From Proteobacteria bacterium UBA7447 (lineage in GTDB: Bacteria; Pseudomonadota; Gammaproteobacteria; Arenicellales; UBA868), in assembly GCA_002477475.1 (NCBI GenBank), contig DLPX01000048.1:1-58355 (forward strand): DNA of 58,355 nt, in the 5' to 3' direction. The position numbers and the translations under genes were made by a program. The notes under the pieces are model-generated. The model was not told the origin of the DNA. It ran no database searches and was given only the letters and a program-made list of their open reading frames with translations. This document shows, piece by piece, positions 17,916-27,114 of the stretch (the stretch's first letter is position 1; every line of letters begins with the position of its first letter).

Positions 17916-18829
17916 TGGACTCGACCGTTCACCGCTCTCGAGAAGTCAATGGAGACACGTTAGCCCGTATTGCCCAAAAACGGCGTAAGGGTCCCCCACC
18001 AAAGCGTGGCTACCCCTGGGGGAAAGTCAGCCATTACGTTTACTGCGCCCTGTCATACATATTTCTGTTGTCGCCGATGATTGTGGTGATCGGGGCCTCT
18101 TTTCACGGTGGGGAGTACTACACTGCCATCAAGTTCCCCCCCGAAGACCCATCGCTTCAGTGGTACACAAAAATTCCTACGGCACAGTTCAAGGCGCTCG
18201 CGCTCAGTTTTGGGCTGGCCACTCTGGCCGCATTGGGGGCGTGCATCATTGGAATTCCTGCCGCGTTAGGCATTGTCCGAGGGAAGCTGCCCGGACGCAG
18301 TGTAATTTCTTCTGTTTTTCGTGCACCTCTCCAAATCCCAGCGATCGTTACCGGTATCGCTTTCTTGCAGCTTTACTATCTTTTTGGCGATGCAACGGGG
18401 CTCTATTTTCAGGGTACGTTTATTGGTCTTTATATTGGACATCTGTTTGTGGCCACGCCTTATGTCGTTGGAACGGTCACTGCCATCCTGCAGCGGTTTG
18501 ACGTGCGACTCGAGGAGGCGGCGTTTAGCCTCGGCGCAAATCGATGGCGAACTTTCCGTCGAGTGACGCTCCCAGTGATCATGCCGGGCGTTTACGCGGG
18601 AGCGCTCTACTCTTTCATGGTGTCTTTCGCGGACGTGCCCATCTCAATATTTCTTACTGCGCCCGGATTCGTCACCTATCCAGTCGAACTGTTTTATGGA
18701 ATGGAGAATGACTTTGATCCCAGCATATTGGCATCGTCATCTCTCGTCATATTTTTCTGTTTGTTAGTTTTGCTCGGCATGCAGAAACTTGTTGGTCTAG
18801 ATAATTTGTTGAGGTCTGGTAGTAGATGA
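17912..18829 (+). CDS. ABC transporter permease, PotC/PotI type
   Basis: A 305-residue permease whose first ~45 residues are basic and cytoplasmic, followed by six membrane segments. The EAA loop is visible as LEEAAFSLGANRWRTFRRV. It pairs with the preceding permease. The ATG at 17912 overlaps the upstream stop; a second ATG at 17915 is also possible. The binding-protein gene follows after 55 bases. Confidence 0.9.
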   Translation: MMDSTVHRSREVNGDTLARIAQKRRKGPPPKRGYPWGKVSHYVYCALSYIFLLSPMIVVIGASFHGGEYYTAIKFPPEDPSLQWYTKIPTAQFKALALSFGLATLAALGACIIGIPAALGIVRGKLPGRSVISSVFRAPLQIPAIVTGIAFLQLYYLFGDATGLYFQGTFIGLYIGHLFVATPYVVGTVTAILQRFDVRLEEAAFSLGANRWRTFRRVTLPVIMPGVYAGALYSFMVSFADVPISIFLTAPGFVTYPVELFYGMENDFDPSILASSSLVIFFCLLVLLGMQKLVGLDNLLRSGSR

Positions 18830-18884
18830 ATGTTGCAAACGAAAAGCTGTCCAATTTCCCTGTAAAGATAGAAGAGGAATAATC

Positions 18885-19958
18885 ATGAAACTAAAACGCA
18901 CAGGACTGATACTCAAGAGCGCAGCTCTGAGTGTTGGGATACTTACCGCATCAAGTGGTGTTGCCGGTCAATTCGACGGTGTCACATTAAGAGTAGCCAC
19001 CTGGGGCGGCTCTTGGAAAGAGAACATGGTGCAGGCGATCGTGCCTAAATTTGAGGCCCTCGGCGGCAAGATCGAATTTGTCACCGGGAGTCCTCAGGCC
19101 AATCTCGCGAAACTGATTGCTGCTCGTGGAAAAGCGCCTTTCGACGTGATGGAAACGCTTGACGCGCAGGAAAAAGAGTTCTTTGGAACAAACGAGCTGA
19201 TACAAAAAATCGATCTCAGTCAGCTCACCAACAAGGAATACCTTGATGACTGGCAGTACAACGATTGGCGAGTTGCATCCTGGAGCACACAAGAGGTTAT
19301 CTGCTACAACCGTGAGAAATTTGCCGAACTGGGGCTGCCCGCTCCGACAACTTACAAGGACCTAGCGAATGAGAAACTCGCCGGTCGGGTTGTAATCCCA
19401 GACATCACCTCAGGCGGTGGCTTCGCTAATTTTGGTGCAATTGCATACGCAGCAGGGGGAAACGAGCAAAATGTTGGGCCTGGTCTTGAGGTAATTAAGA
19501 ATCTCAACTCCTTAAAGTTCTGGTCTCGCGGTGGAGAAGTGGTGACCCAGTTCGAATCAGGCGATGTTTATGCGGCAGTGGTCCATGCTGGTTGGTGCCT
19601 TAGAGCCCGCAAAGCTGGTTCACCGGTTGATACCGTCCAACCTGTCATCACGGGAACTAGCCATGTCGGCGTAGGCAAGTATGGTTGGCTCGTGATTCCT
19701 AAGCACAGCAAAGTACCTGAGGCGGCTTCATGGTTCATCAATGAGTATCAAGAGCCTGAATTTCAGATGCTGTATGCTGTAAAAAGTGGCGTCGTACCCA
19801 CGAACCGGAAGTCGATCTCGCAACTGGCTAGTGATCCTATTTTTGCAGAGATGCTGGAACTTGATCCAGCCAAGATCGGTAATCAGTTGAAAATCGATTA
19901 TCAAAAAGCTGACACCTCGGACTGGATTGACCAGTGGAACCGGTCTGTTTCTCAGTAG
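18885..19958 (+). CDS. Periplasmic solute-binding protein, PotD/PotF-like, with Sec signal
   Basis: A 357-residue family 1 extracellular binding protein. Residues 1-28 form a Sec signal peptide (basic start, hydrophobic core, small residues before GQFDG). The mature part starts with the strand LRVATWGGSWKE. AGAGGAA precedes the ATG by a normal distance. It delivers solute to the permease pair encoded just upstream. The GGSW start is like putrescine, spermidine or other small cation/amine binders, but the ligand cannot be assigned. A stable hairpin follows the stop, which often lets the binding protein be made in excess. Confidence 0.88.
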   Translation: MKLKRTGLILKSAALSVGILTASSGVAGQFDGVTLRVATWGGSWKENMVQAIVPKFEALGGKIEFVTGSPQANLAKLIAARGKAPFDVMETLDAQEKEFFGTNELIQKIDLSQLTNKEYLDDWQYNDWRVASWSTQEVICYNREKFAELGLPAPTTYKDLANEKLAGRVVIPDITSGGGFANFGAIAYAAGGNEQNVGPGLEVIKNLNSLKFWSRGGEVVTQFESGDVYAAVVHAGWCLRARKAGSPVDTVQPVITGTSHVGVGKYGWLVIPKHSKVPEAASWFINEYQEPEFQMLYAVKSGVVPTNRKSISQLASDPIFAEMLELDPAKIGNQLKIDYQKADTSDWIDQWNRSVSQ

Positions 19959-20046
19959 CGAGTATCTGACGCTGTCTTAGCCTCCATCGCTCAAAAGTGG
20001 GCCGCTCTCGGGCGGCCTGCTTTTGAGCAACTCCAGTAGCGAGTAT
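19953..20046 (+). repeat. Pair of 13-bp direct repeats around the intercistronic hairpin
   Basis: CAGTAGCGAGTAT occurs at 19953-19965, spanning the stop of the binding-protein gene, and again at 20034-20046, just before the ATPase start. The copies are identical and 81 bases apart, and they enclose the hairpin at 19989-20028. Confidence 0.75.
19989..20028 (+). terminator. Strong hairpin between binding-protein and ATPase genes
   Basis: GCTCAAAAG (19989-19997) pairs with CTTTTGAGC (20020-20028), and inside it GGCCGC (20000-20005) pairs with GCGGCC (20012-20017), around a small internal mismatch. The T-run falls in the 3' arm, so it could terminate partly and also protect the upstream message. 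The ATPase gene follows and would need read-through. Confidence 0.7.
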
Positions 20047-20051
20047 TTCCT

Positions 20052-21119
20052 ATGTCACGCGTTCTCCTGAAAGGTGTTAGAAAATCCTTCGGTGATTTTG
20101 TCGCCCTGCATCAATTAGATCTTGAAATTCAGGAAGGTGAATTTCTCACGTTGCTCGGGCCTTCCGGCTGCGGCAAGACAACCACTCTGCGGCTCATTGC
20201 GGGTTTTATCGAGCCTATGGAAGGAAAGATTCTTCTTGGGGATGAAGACGTGACGCAGGTCGCACCCCAGCACCGTGAAATCGGCATGGTGTTTCAGGAT
20301 TACGCCTTGTTTCCTCACATGACAATTGCTGAAAACATTGGATTCGGACTTAAGGAGCGGCGCTACCCAAAACAGGATATCAATGATCGTGTAGAAGAGT
20401 TGCTGGATCTCATTCGGCTGCCCGAAGTTCATGATCGCTACCCTGCTGAGGTTAGTGGCGGTCAGCAGCAACGAATCGCGGTTGCTCGTGCCGTCGCTTA
20501 TCCCCCCAAGGTTCTCCTCATGGATGAACCCCTCGGCGCACTCGATCTGAAACTACGTGAAACGATGCAAATCGAACTACGACGTATTCAACAAGAGTTA
20601 GCTATCACTACCGTTTACGTCACGCATGACCAGACTGAGGCGATGAATATGTCTGATCGCATCGTTGTGATGAACTCGGGGCGTATAGAACAAATGGGTG
20701 GCGCAGAAGACATCTACAACGAACCAAGAACTCGATTCGTCGCGGACTTTGTTGGACAGATTAACCTTTTCGACGCCAATAGTTACGAGCCTGAGACAGG
20801 AATGATCAAGCTGGATGGACTCGATCAGACGGTACATGTGCCCGTCAATCTTGCTGGCGGTGGCGAGTCGCTATCTCTCGGCGTCCGGCCGGAGGATATC
20901 GGCCTGGCAAATTCCGTCGAATCATCGAGCGGTATGAATCACCTAGCGGGAGTGGTCTCAGGACGCACATTCGCTGGCAACCTCACGCGTCTTTTCGTTG
21001 ACGTAGGCTTGCAAAAGCCCGTCATCTTGGAAGCCAAATCTCAGAGTGTTAAATCAAACGTCGGCGATAAAGTCACATTAACCTGGCCTGTTGAACTCTC
21101 TAAACTTCTTTCTGATTAA
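20052..21119 (+). CDS. ABC transporter ATPase, PotA type
   Basis: A 355-residue ATPase. Walker A GPSGCGKT lies at about 36-43, the Q-loop FQDYALFP at 81-88, signature VSGGQQQR at 134-141, Walker B VLLMDEP at 154-160 and the switch His192 (YVTHDQ). The C-terminal ~110 residues form the TOBE regulatory region. It completes the importer with the genes at 17061-19958. It drives uptake of the solute recognised by the binding protein. Confidence 0.93.
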   Translation: MSRVLLKGVRKSFGDFVALHQLDLEIQEGEFLTLLGPSGCGKTTTLRLIAGFIEPMEGKILLGDEDVTQVAPQHREIGMVFQDYALFPHMTIAENIGFGLKERRYPKQDINDRVEELLDLIRLPEVHDRYPAEVSGGQQQRIAVARAVAYPPKVLLMDEPLGALDLKLRETMQIELRRIQQELAITTVYVTHDQTEAMNMSDRIVVMNSGRIEQMGGAEDIYNEPRTRFVADFVGQINLFDANSYEPETGMIKLDGLDQTVHVPVNLAGGGESLSLGVRPEDIGLANSVESSSGMNHLAGVVSGRTFAGNLTRLFVDVGLQKPVILEAKSQSVKSNVGDKVTLTWPVELSKLLSD

Positions 21120-21164
21120 CAGGATCAGGCTCTAGATCCTAAATTAGCCCCGGAAGATCCGACG

Positions 21165-22454
21165 TCAGTTTGATGATCCCAGTTGTATGTTCCGCTGAAT
21201 CCAGCCGGCATGCGCAATAAGGTCATCATCTTTATTGAGATGACCGACTAACTGCACCCCTAGAGGGAGTGCAGTCCGCCCTTTTCCGGCTGGCAAGGTA
21301 ACTGATGGGCCGCCGATCAGATTCCAGGCACGAGAAAACTTAGGGTCTCCCGTGCTGCTCAGCCCTTTTGGCGCCTCGCCTGGAGCGCTTGCAGTAAGGA
21401 ACAAATCACAGTCGGCAAACTCGGTGCGAAGCCTTTTTTCAGCGGAATCTCGCTGCTTTAAAGCCTCTTCATACGCTTGATAACTTATTTGGCGGCCGAC
21501 TTCCACGAGTTGGGTAAACTGATCGCTGAGCTTTTCCCGATGGTTTTCATATTCTGCCGCACGTGACCTCGAAACCTCGAATGCCATAAGTGTTTGGTGG
21601 GCATCGACAAGGTTTACGCCCGCTTGGCCATCAACATCCACCTCTATTAACTCAATTCCAGATTCAGTCAGATCGCTTCCGGCGGCTTCGATTAGCAACT
21701 GACTCTCGCTGTCAAGCTCACTCCAAAACGGTGTTCTCACCAATCCTATTTTCCGTGGCTTTAAAGCGGTCGCCTTTGGCGACACCCCTAACAGTACATT
21801 TCGCAATAACTGGAGATCTTCGACACTTCTTACAAAGAAGCCGAGCGAGTCCATGGAGTAAGACAGGGTTAGGGCCCCGTTGAGCGGAAACTGTCCAGCC
21901 GATGCCTTGTAGCCAACCACACCGCAAAACGCAGCGGGTCGAATCACCGATGCCGCTGTTTGTGAACCTATCGCGAATGGCAGCATAAAATCCGCAACCG
22001 CGGCGGCCGAGCCCTGTGATGAGCCTCCCGGAGTGTGATCGGGATGATGTGGATTTCTGGTTTTGCCTGGAAAAAAGTACGCAAACTCTGTTGTCACTGT
22101 TTTTCCCATCACCACCCCACCAGCTGACCTCAACTGAGATACGACAGCGGCATCACACAAAGGTTGATGCCCCTCAAATATGCGGCTTCCGTAGGATGTA
22201 ACCCAGTCTTTGGTATTAAAAATATCCTTAACCCCAAAAGGGATACCAGAGATTCTCGTAGCGCGGTCTTGAGAATTTATCTGATCAATTTGGTTCCGAA
22301 CGAAATCTAAATCGAGTTCTATGAAGGCCTGTGTTATTTTTTCACGTGCTTCAATCCGATTTACAAGACTCTCAAAAACTTCACTCAAAGAAAATGCTCC
22401 AGCCCGTAAACCGCTATCCAACTCTCCCAGACTCATTTCATAGATTTCCATCAT
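21165..22454 (-). CDS. Amidase-signature hydrolase
   Basis: A 429-residue amidase-signature enzyme with Lys76 (FGVKDIF), cis-Ser145 (TPGGSSQGSAAA) and nucleophile Ser169 in GSQTAASVIRPA. The usual GSDTGGS is replaced by GSQTAAS, as in a known branch of catabolic amidases, so activity is expected. AAAGGA precedes the ATG pair at 22454/22451. It is convergent with the ABC importer, so the imported solute may be an amide (inference). Confidence 0.87.
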   Translation of the reverse strand: MMEIYEMSLGELDSGLRAGAFSLSEVFESLVNRIEAREKITQAFIELDLDFVRNQIDQINSQDRATRISGIPFGVKDIFNTKDWVTSYGSRIFEGHQPLCDAAVVSQLRSAGGVVMGKTVTTEFAYFFPGKTRNPHHPDHTPGGSSQGSAAAVADFMLPFAIGSQTAASVIRPAAFCGVVGYKASAGQFPLNGALTLSYSMDSLGFFVRSVEDLQLLRNVLLGVSPKATALKPRKIGLVRTPFWSELDSESQLLIEAAGSDLTESGIELIEVDVDGQAGVNLVDAHQTLMAFEVSRSRAAEYENHREKLSDQFTQLVEVGRQISYQAYEEALKQRDSAEKRLRTEFADCDLFLTASAPGEAPKGLSSTGDPKFSRAWNLIGGPSVTLPAGKGRTALPLGVQLVGHLNKDDDLIAHAGWIQRNIQLGSSN

Positions 22455-22629
22455 TTTTCCTTTTCTTAATCGGAAGCATCAAAACTATTTTCTTCTGAGG
22501 AAACTTTGAAGCGATAGTCTGACTTCCATATTAATCCGACTCGGAGACGACTATACTTTTGATTTGAGATATCAGTTCTGCCGAACTCAACATCATTCTA
22601 AAGTCAATCAACGTTTGGAGGACCGCCCC

Positions 22630-23118
22630 ATGATCGGAGAAAAAACCGCTGAGTCAGATGCTTTTTGGAAACTCGTTTGCGAAGAGAAGTCCATTACCGC
22701 TTCAGATTATCACTGCCTGACCTTTGGCGATCCTAAATATCAAGACTACAGTGATCACATAACAGAATTGGCGATCAAGGGTATCAAACGCGCTACCGCT
22801 CACCTCGCTATTGATTTCGAGCTCAATAATGTAATCCGTAGAAAAAAAGGCGACTACTGGATGATTCTTTGGGAGGATCTCTCGCCCGCAGTTATCGTTG
22901 AATTGGTAAACGTCGAAGAATGTAAATTTGAAGATGTATCAGCAGAATTTGCCGCGCGAGAAGGCGAAGGAGATGGTTCTCTGGAGTTCTGGAAAAAGAC
23001 CCATGAAGATTACTTCAAACTTCAATTGACCGACTGGGGTCACGAGTGGTCGGACCAGCTGAAAATCGTCTTAGAGTCATTCGATGTTGTTATGGCGAAT
23101 CCAGCCCGACCCGTCTAG
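22630..23118 (+). CDS. ASCH-domain protein (DUF984/YhfF-like)
   Basis: A 162-residue protein with the ASCH fold. A K-G-D-Y-W strand region at about 75-79 is followed by VIVELVNVEECKFEDVSAEF and GEGDGSLEFWKKTHEDYF (about 120-137), the hallmark of the YhfF/DUF984 branch. ASCH proteins resemble PUA domains and bind RNA; E. coli YqfB hydrolyses N4-acetylcytidine. The start at 22630 is chosen for GGAGGA about 10 bases upstream. It stands alone, divergent from the amidase. Function here is unknown. Confidence 0.82.
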   Translation: MIGEKTAESDAFWKLVCEEKSITASDYHCLTFGDPKYQDYSDHITELAIKGIKRATAHLAIDFELNNVIRRKKGDYWMILWEDLSPAVIVELVNVEECKFEDVSAEFAAREGEGDGSLEFWKKTHEDYFKLQLTDWGHEWSDQLKIVLESFDVVMANPARPV

Positions 23119-23182
23119 CTTGAACATTAACCAGAAAACTATATTGGTTCGCCAGCTTTATTGATTGGCGGCTGCTTGATGG

Positions 23183-24061
23183 TTATTCCACCGCACGTTT
23201 AGCAGACGCGCCCTTGTACGCCGATATCCCTGCATCGCCAGCGACAGCGCTAAGGATGATAAGACCACCCCAAAGCGTAGCAGCCGTCGGAATCTCGGTC
23301 ACCGTAAACCAGGCCCAAATTGGACCCAGTACCGGTTCGAGCAGTGCCAGCAATCCCACTTGAGCTGCAGGCACGTGACGCGCTCCAAGGATCAGCAAAG
23401 TGAATCCTAAACCCACCTGAAACACTCCAAGATACACTGAAACGCCAAAGTCCCACCAGCTTACTGAAAATTGCCCAACAAAAGGGATTGATAAAAACGC
23501 GGCAAAACAGGCTGCAAGGAAAAGCGCAACAAGCATATCAGGTTGCCTCGAACGTCTCACAAGTACCACTGAGATCGCATAAGAAACCGGCAACCACAAT
23601 GCAACAAGGTTCCCGAGATATCTGCCTTGAGCCATCCCTGCTCCCACCATAATAATCAGTCCCAACATTGCACCGCCAATCGCTACACACGTTCTAAGCG
23701 GCACCCGCTCTCTCAGCAAAAACCATCCCAGCACAGCCGCTAAAAATGGAGCAGCACTAAAGATAAAAAGTGCATTGGCTACAGTAGTCATCAGCAATGC
23801 AAATACGTACGCCACAAATCCACTGCCGAGGACAAGCGCTAGTAGGACATCGTCCTTGGTGATCGTCTTGAAGCGCGAGACCCAAGCACCTCGATTGAAA
23901 AGCACCAGCAATATAAATACGAGCGTCGCCATACTGATAGAGCGGTAGAACAAGATCTGCCATGCACCCGCAGACTCGATCACACGAAGCCCGACTCCTG
24001 AGGTACTCAGAAACAGTGCAGACGCCAACACCATAATCACTCCTCGCATGTATTGAGTCAT
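23183..24061 (-). CDS. EamA/DMT-family transporter
   Basis: A 292-residue membrane protein with about ten hydrophobic segments and two EamA repeats. The ATG at 24061 is chosen because it lies 8 bases after the previous gene's stop; longer versions would run into that gene. Together with the coupled gene at 24070 it may form a heterodimeric or tandem exporter pair. Substrate unknown. Confidence 0.85.
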   Translation of the reverse strand: MTQYMRGVIMVLASALFLSTSGVGLRVIESAGAWQILFYRSISMATLVFILLVLFNRGAWVSRFKTITKDDVLLALVLGSGFVAYVFALLMTTVANALFIFSAAPFLAAVLGWFLLRERVPLRTCVAIGGAMLGLIIMVGAGMAQGRYLGNLVALWLPVSYAISVVLVRRSRQPDMLVALFLAACFAAFLSIPFVGQFSVSWWDFGVSVYLGVFQVGLGFTLLILGARHVPAAQVGLLALLEPVLGPIWAWFTVTEIPTAATLWGGLIILSAVAGDAGISAYKGASAKRAVE

Positions 24062-24069
24062 GGTACGGC

Positions 24070-24999
24070 TCAAGAAGAAGATGAATGATCGCGACCGGAA
24101 CCATCCATAGCTGGTTTCTGAGCTAGCCACAGCCCTAAAACGACCAACAACAATGACACGGCATGGAATACACCAAATTTTTCTGACAACAGTGTTACGG
24201 CCAAAAAGGAGGCTGAAATTGGAACGAGATTAAGAAACAACCCACAGATCCCAACACCAATGAGCTGAACGCTCCGCATATAGAAAAGATGGGCCAGAAA
24301 GGACGGAAAAACTGTAACGAAGAATACGATCAACCATCCTTCCATAGAGGGCCAGAACAGGACGCCTGCATTGAATTCATAAGCCAGCCCCATTACCGTC
24401 ACAATTTGAGCTGTGATGGAAAAAAGCAACAATCCAATGATCTGATCGCCATCGGGAGCCTTTCGCAGTCCCAAGGTATAGCCCGCGAATAACCCACACC
24501 CGATCAGCATATATAGATCACCAATGTTGAACTCAACGCCAACCAGCCGCTGCAGTTGTCCTCCGGACGCAAGCACCAAGACGCCAGAAAGCCCAATCAG
24601 TATGCCTAGCGCTTGCAAAGAACGAATTCGATCTTTGAAGAAGAAGAACGACCCAGCGATGACGATAATCGGGATTGAGCCCTGAAGGATCCCGAGATTA
24701 ATTGCTGTTGTATGGTGGGCCGCAATATAGAAGAACATATTGAAACCGCCTAAAGCCATCCCTCCTAGTACAAAACCTATCCAACCTGCGCGAAATAACT
24801 CTTTCGCTTCCTGTAAGCGCTTTCGAAATAGCACCAAAAGAAACACCGCCAGAATAAACCACCTAAGATGCGTCAGGAGAAATGGCGAGATGTGACCAAC
24901 AGCAAATCTGCCAGCTACCGCGTTGCCGCCCCAGAATATTGTCGAGAAAGTGAGCAAAACAATTGGGCGACTCCAGAGAACTGGTAACCTAAGAGTCAT
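24070..24999 (-). CDS. EamA/DMT-family transporter
   Basis: A 309-residue DMT carrier with about ten membrane segments (for example TIFWGGNAVAGRF in the first). Its ATG at 24999 shares one base with the stop of the ABC-F gene (TAATG), so the three genes uup-EamA-EamA are translated as one coupled unit. Linking an ABC-F ribosome factor to exporters is unusual and may only reflect operon fusion. Confidence 0.86.
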   Translation of the reverse strand: MTLRLPVLWSRPIVLLTFSTIFWGGNAVAGRFAVGHISPFLLTHLRWFILAVFLLVLFRKRLQEAKELFRAGWIGFVLGGMALGGFNMFFYIAAHHTTAINLGILQGSIPIIVIAGSFFFFKDRIRSLQALGILIGLSGVLVLASGGQLQRLVGVEFNIGDLYMLIGCGLFAGYTLGLRKAPDGDQIIGLLLFSITAQIVTVMGLAYEFNAGVLFWPSMEGWLIVFFVTVFPSFLAHLFYMRSVQLIGVGICGLFLNLVPISASFLAVTLLSEKFGVFHAVSLLLVVLGLWLAQKPAMDGSGRDHSSSS

Positions 25000-26906
25000 T
25001 ATTTTGACTTTAGTCGAGCGTTCATTTCTTCGAGCTCACTCCATCGCTGAAGGTGCTGTTCCAGCTCCCGTTCCAGATCTGCCAACTGGTCAAGCACAGG
25101 CTGGGTGTCACTGTAGTTTCTCTGATAGAAGTCAGAATCCAAGGTCTGATTTCTGACTTTTCCTAGTTGCGTTTCGACCGACTCAATGACACCGGGAAGA
25201 TCGTCAAGCTCGCGCTGGAGTTTATACGACAACTTGCGAGCCGATGCCGGGCGCGTCGGTCGGGATGGGTCCGAGTCAATCGGACCGCCCCGAGGTCTCT
25301 TCGCCTCTCCCGACGCAAGCGATTGACCCCGCGTCATCCAGTCGCTGTAGTTGCCTACATAGGGCCGAATTGCCCCATCCGCCTCAAAGGCCAGAATACT
25401 GGTCACGGTGTTATCGAGAAACGCACGATCATGGCTGACCACCATCAGGGTGCCGGCGTATTCAGTGAGTTTTTCCTCCAACACTTCCAGGGTCTCGACA
25501 TCAAGATCGTTGGTAGGCTCATCCAGAATCAAAAAGTTGGCTGGCTGGGTAAAAAGGCGAGCCAAAATTACGCGATTTCTCTCACCGCCAGACAACGCGC
25601 GGACCGGTGTCAATGCACGTTTGGCACTGAAGAGAAAGCCACGCAGATAGCCCACGACATGGCGGGGCTTCCCATTCAGCGTGACGTACTCCCTCCCGTC
25701 TCCCACTATTTGCGCGACCGTTTTGTCCGGGTCAAGCTCCCGACGGTGCTGATCAAAATAACCGAGCTGGATGTTTACACCCCACTTGATTGAACCCGCC
25801 TTCGGCTCGATTTCTCCCAGGAGCAGCCTCAGCAAAGTACTCTTTCCGACCCCATTGTTTCCAACGAGGCCTATCCGGTCACCACGGCGAATCCGCAAAG
25901 AAAAATCCTGAATCAGAATCGAGTCGCCATACCCAAAGCTAAGGCCCCTTGCGTCCAACACCTTGCGACCCGACTGATCTGACTCCTCTATGTGCACCCT
26001 CGCCCTGGCATCAGGATTCACCCGCTGTACGCGTACTTCACGCATCGCCTCAAGCGCCCTAACCCGTCCCTCGTTTCTTGTGCGTCGCGCTTTGATTCCC
26101 TGGCGGATCCAGACCTCTTCTTCGGCCAACTTGCGGTCGAACTCCGAGTTCGCCTGACGCTCTGCCGCCAGAGCCTCAGCCCGACGCCGCAGAAAGTCAG
26201 CATAATCGCCCGGCCAACTACGTAATTTGCCGCGATCAATTTCAACGATCCGAGTGGCGAGGCGCTGGAGAAATGCCCGATCGTGTGTAATAAACAGCAC
26301 CGCCCCAGAAAAGGCTGCGAGACGGCTCTCCAACCAGCTGATTGCCTCAAAATCCAGATGATTGGTCGGTTCATCCAGCAGCAGCAGATCAGGGCGAGGG
26401 GCAAGCGAGCGGGCCAGAGCCGCCCGCCGGCGCCAGCCCCCTGACAATGCCTTGAGCGGCTGCTCCGGATCCAAACCCATCTCAGTGCAAATACTTTCGA
26501 CCTGTTGCTGTGGGTGCCAACCACCATGCGCATCAATATGGCTATGCAAATCCTGAAGCGCCTTGAGCCCCGCCGCATCGAGATCGGCACCTGCCTGCTC
26601 ACGATACTGTTCCGTCATCTGGATGATGTCAGTCAGGCCTTCGGCCACAAACTCGCCTACCCTTTGATCCTCATCACCCGGCAACACCTGCTCGAGTTCT
26701 GTAATACAAAGATCTCCGTGGCGACGGACCTCGCCCTCGTCGGGCTCCTGCGTTCCGGTGAGCAGGCGCAGCACGGAAGTCTTGCCGGCACCGTTGCGGC
26801 CCACGAGGCAAACTCGTTCTGCCGGCTCAATGGAAAGCTCTGCGCCACGCAAAAGCTTGCGTGGGCCAAACGCGAGGCTGACATCGTCAAGACGAATCAG
26901 GAACAT
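24999..26906 (-). CDS. uup: ABC-F family ATPase, Uup-like
   Basis: A 635-residue protein, the same length as E. coli Uup, with two ABC domains and no membrane segments. Domain 1 has GRNGAGKTS (36-44), LSGGWRRR and LLLDEPTNHLD. Domain 2 has GNNGVGKST, LSGGERNR and LILDEPTNDLD. The charged C-terminal coiled coil (about 555-635) is the DNA-binding tail typical of Uup. Uup acts on ribosomes and on branched-DNA intermediates. The ATG at 26906 starts the first ABC domain (MFLIRLDDVSLAFG). Confidence 0.92.
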   Translation of the reverse strand: MFLIRLDDVSLAFGPRKLLRGAELSIEPAERVCLVGRNGAGKTSVLRLLTGTQEPDEGEVRRHGDLCITELEQVLPGDEDQRVGEFVAEGLTDIIQMTEQYREQAGADLDAAGLKALQDLHSHIDAHGGWHPQQQVESICTEMGLDPEQPLKALSGGWRRRAALARSLAPRPDLLLLDEPTNHLDFEAISWLESRLAAFSGAVLFITHDRAFLQRLATRIVEIDRGKLRSWPGDYADFLRRRAEALAAERQANSEFDRKLAEEEVWIRQGIKARRTRNEGRVRALEAMREVRVQRVNPDARARVHIEESDQSGRKVLDARGLSFGYGDSILIQDFSLRIRRGDRIGLVGNNGVGKSTLLRLLLGEIEPKAGSIKWGVNIQLGYFDQHRRELDPDKTVAQIVGDGREYVTLNGKPRHVVGYLRGFLFSAKRALTPVRALSGGERNRVILARLFTQPANFLILDEPTNDLDVETLEVLEEKLTEYAGTLMVVSHDRAFLDNTVTSILAFEADGAIRPYVGNYSDWMTRGQSLASGEAKRPRGGPIDSDPSRPTRPASARKLSYKLQRELDDLPGVIESVETQLGKVRNQTLDSDFYQRNYSDTQPVLDQLADLERELEQHLQRWSELEEMNARLKSK

Positions 26907-27032
26907 GATCAGAAGCGATAAGCCACAGTCAAAACTGCGGGGCAGGTGAAAATGCGATATTAACCGACCTATCCCCGAGCCTGAACCAGTGACGGCCTGC
27001 ATCGTGCTGCCGGCTCGCGGATGAGAGCTAAC

Positions 27033-27080
27033 CCACTGCCAGACTCTTTTGAGGCAGTGGTTTAAAAAGTTTTTCCACTG
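27033..27080 (+). promoter_or_regulatory. Leader with two mutually exclusive hairpins upstream of the MFS gene
   Basis: CCACTGCC (27033-27040) pairs with GGCAGTGG (27053-27060), followed by TTTAAAAAGTTTTT. The same CAGTGG (27055-27060) can instead pair with CCACTG (27075-27080). This alternative-pairing layout resembles an attenuator. The rest of the 208-base gap between uup and the MFS gene shows nothing clear. Confidence 0.4.
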
Positions 27081-27114
27081 GCCGACTTTTCGGTGATTTA
27101 GCACTTCTCTTTGA

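Noticed and set aside
21121..21139. AGGATC...GATCCT inverted repeat after the ATPase gene as a terminator
   Set aside because: The 6-bp stem is short, the loop is 8 bases and there is no T-run, so it is too weak to call.
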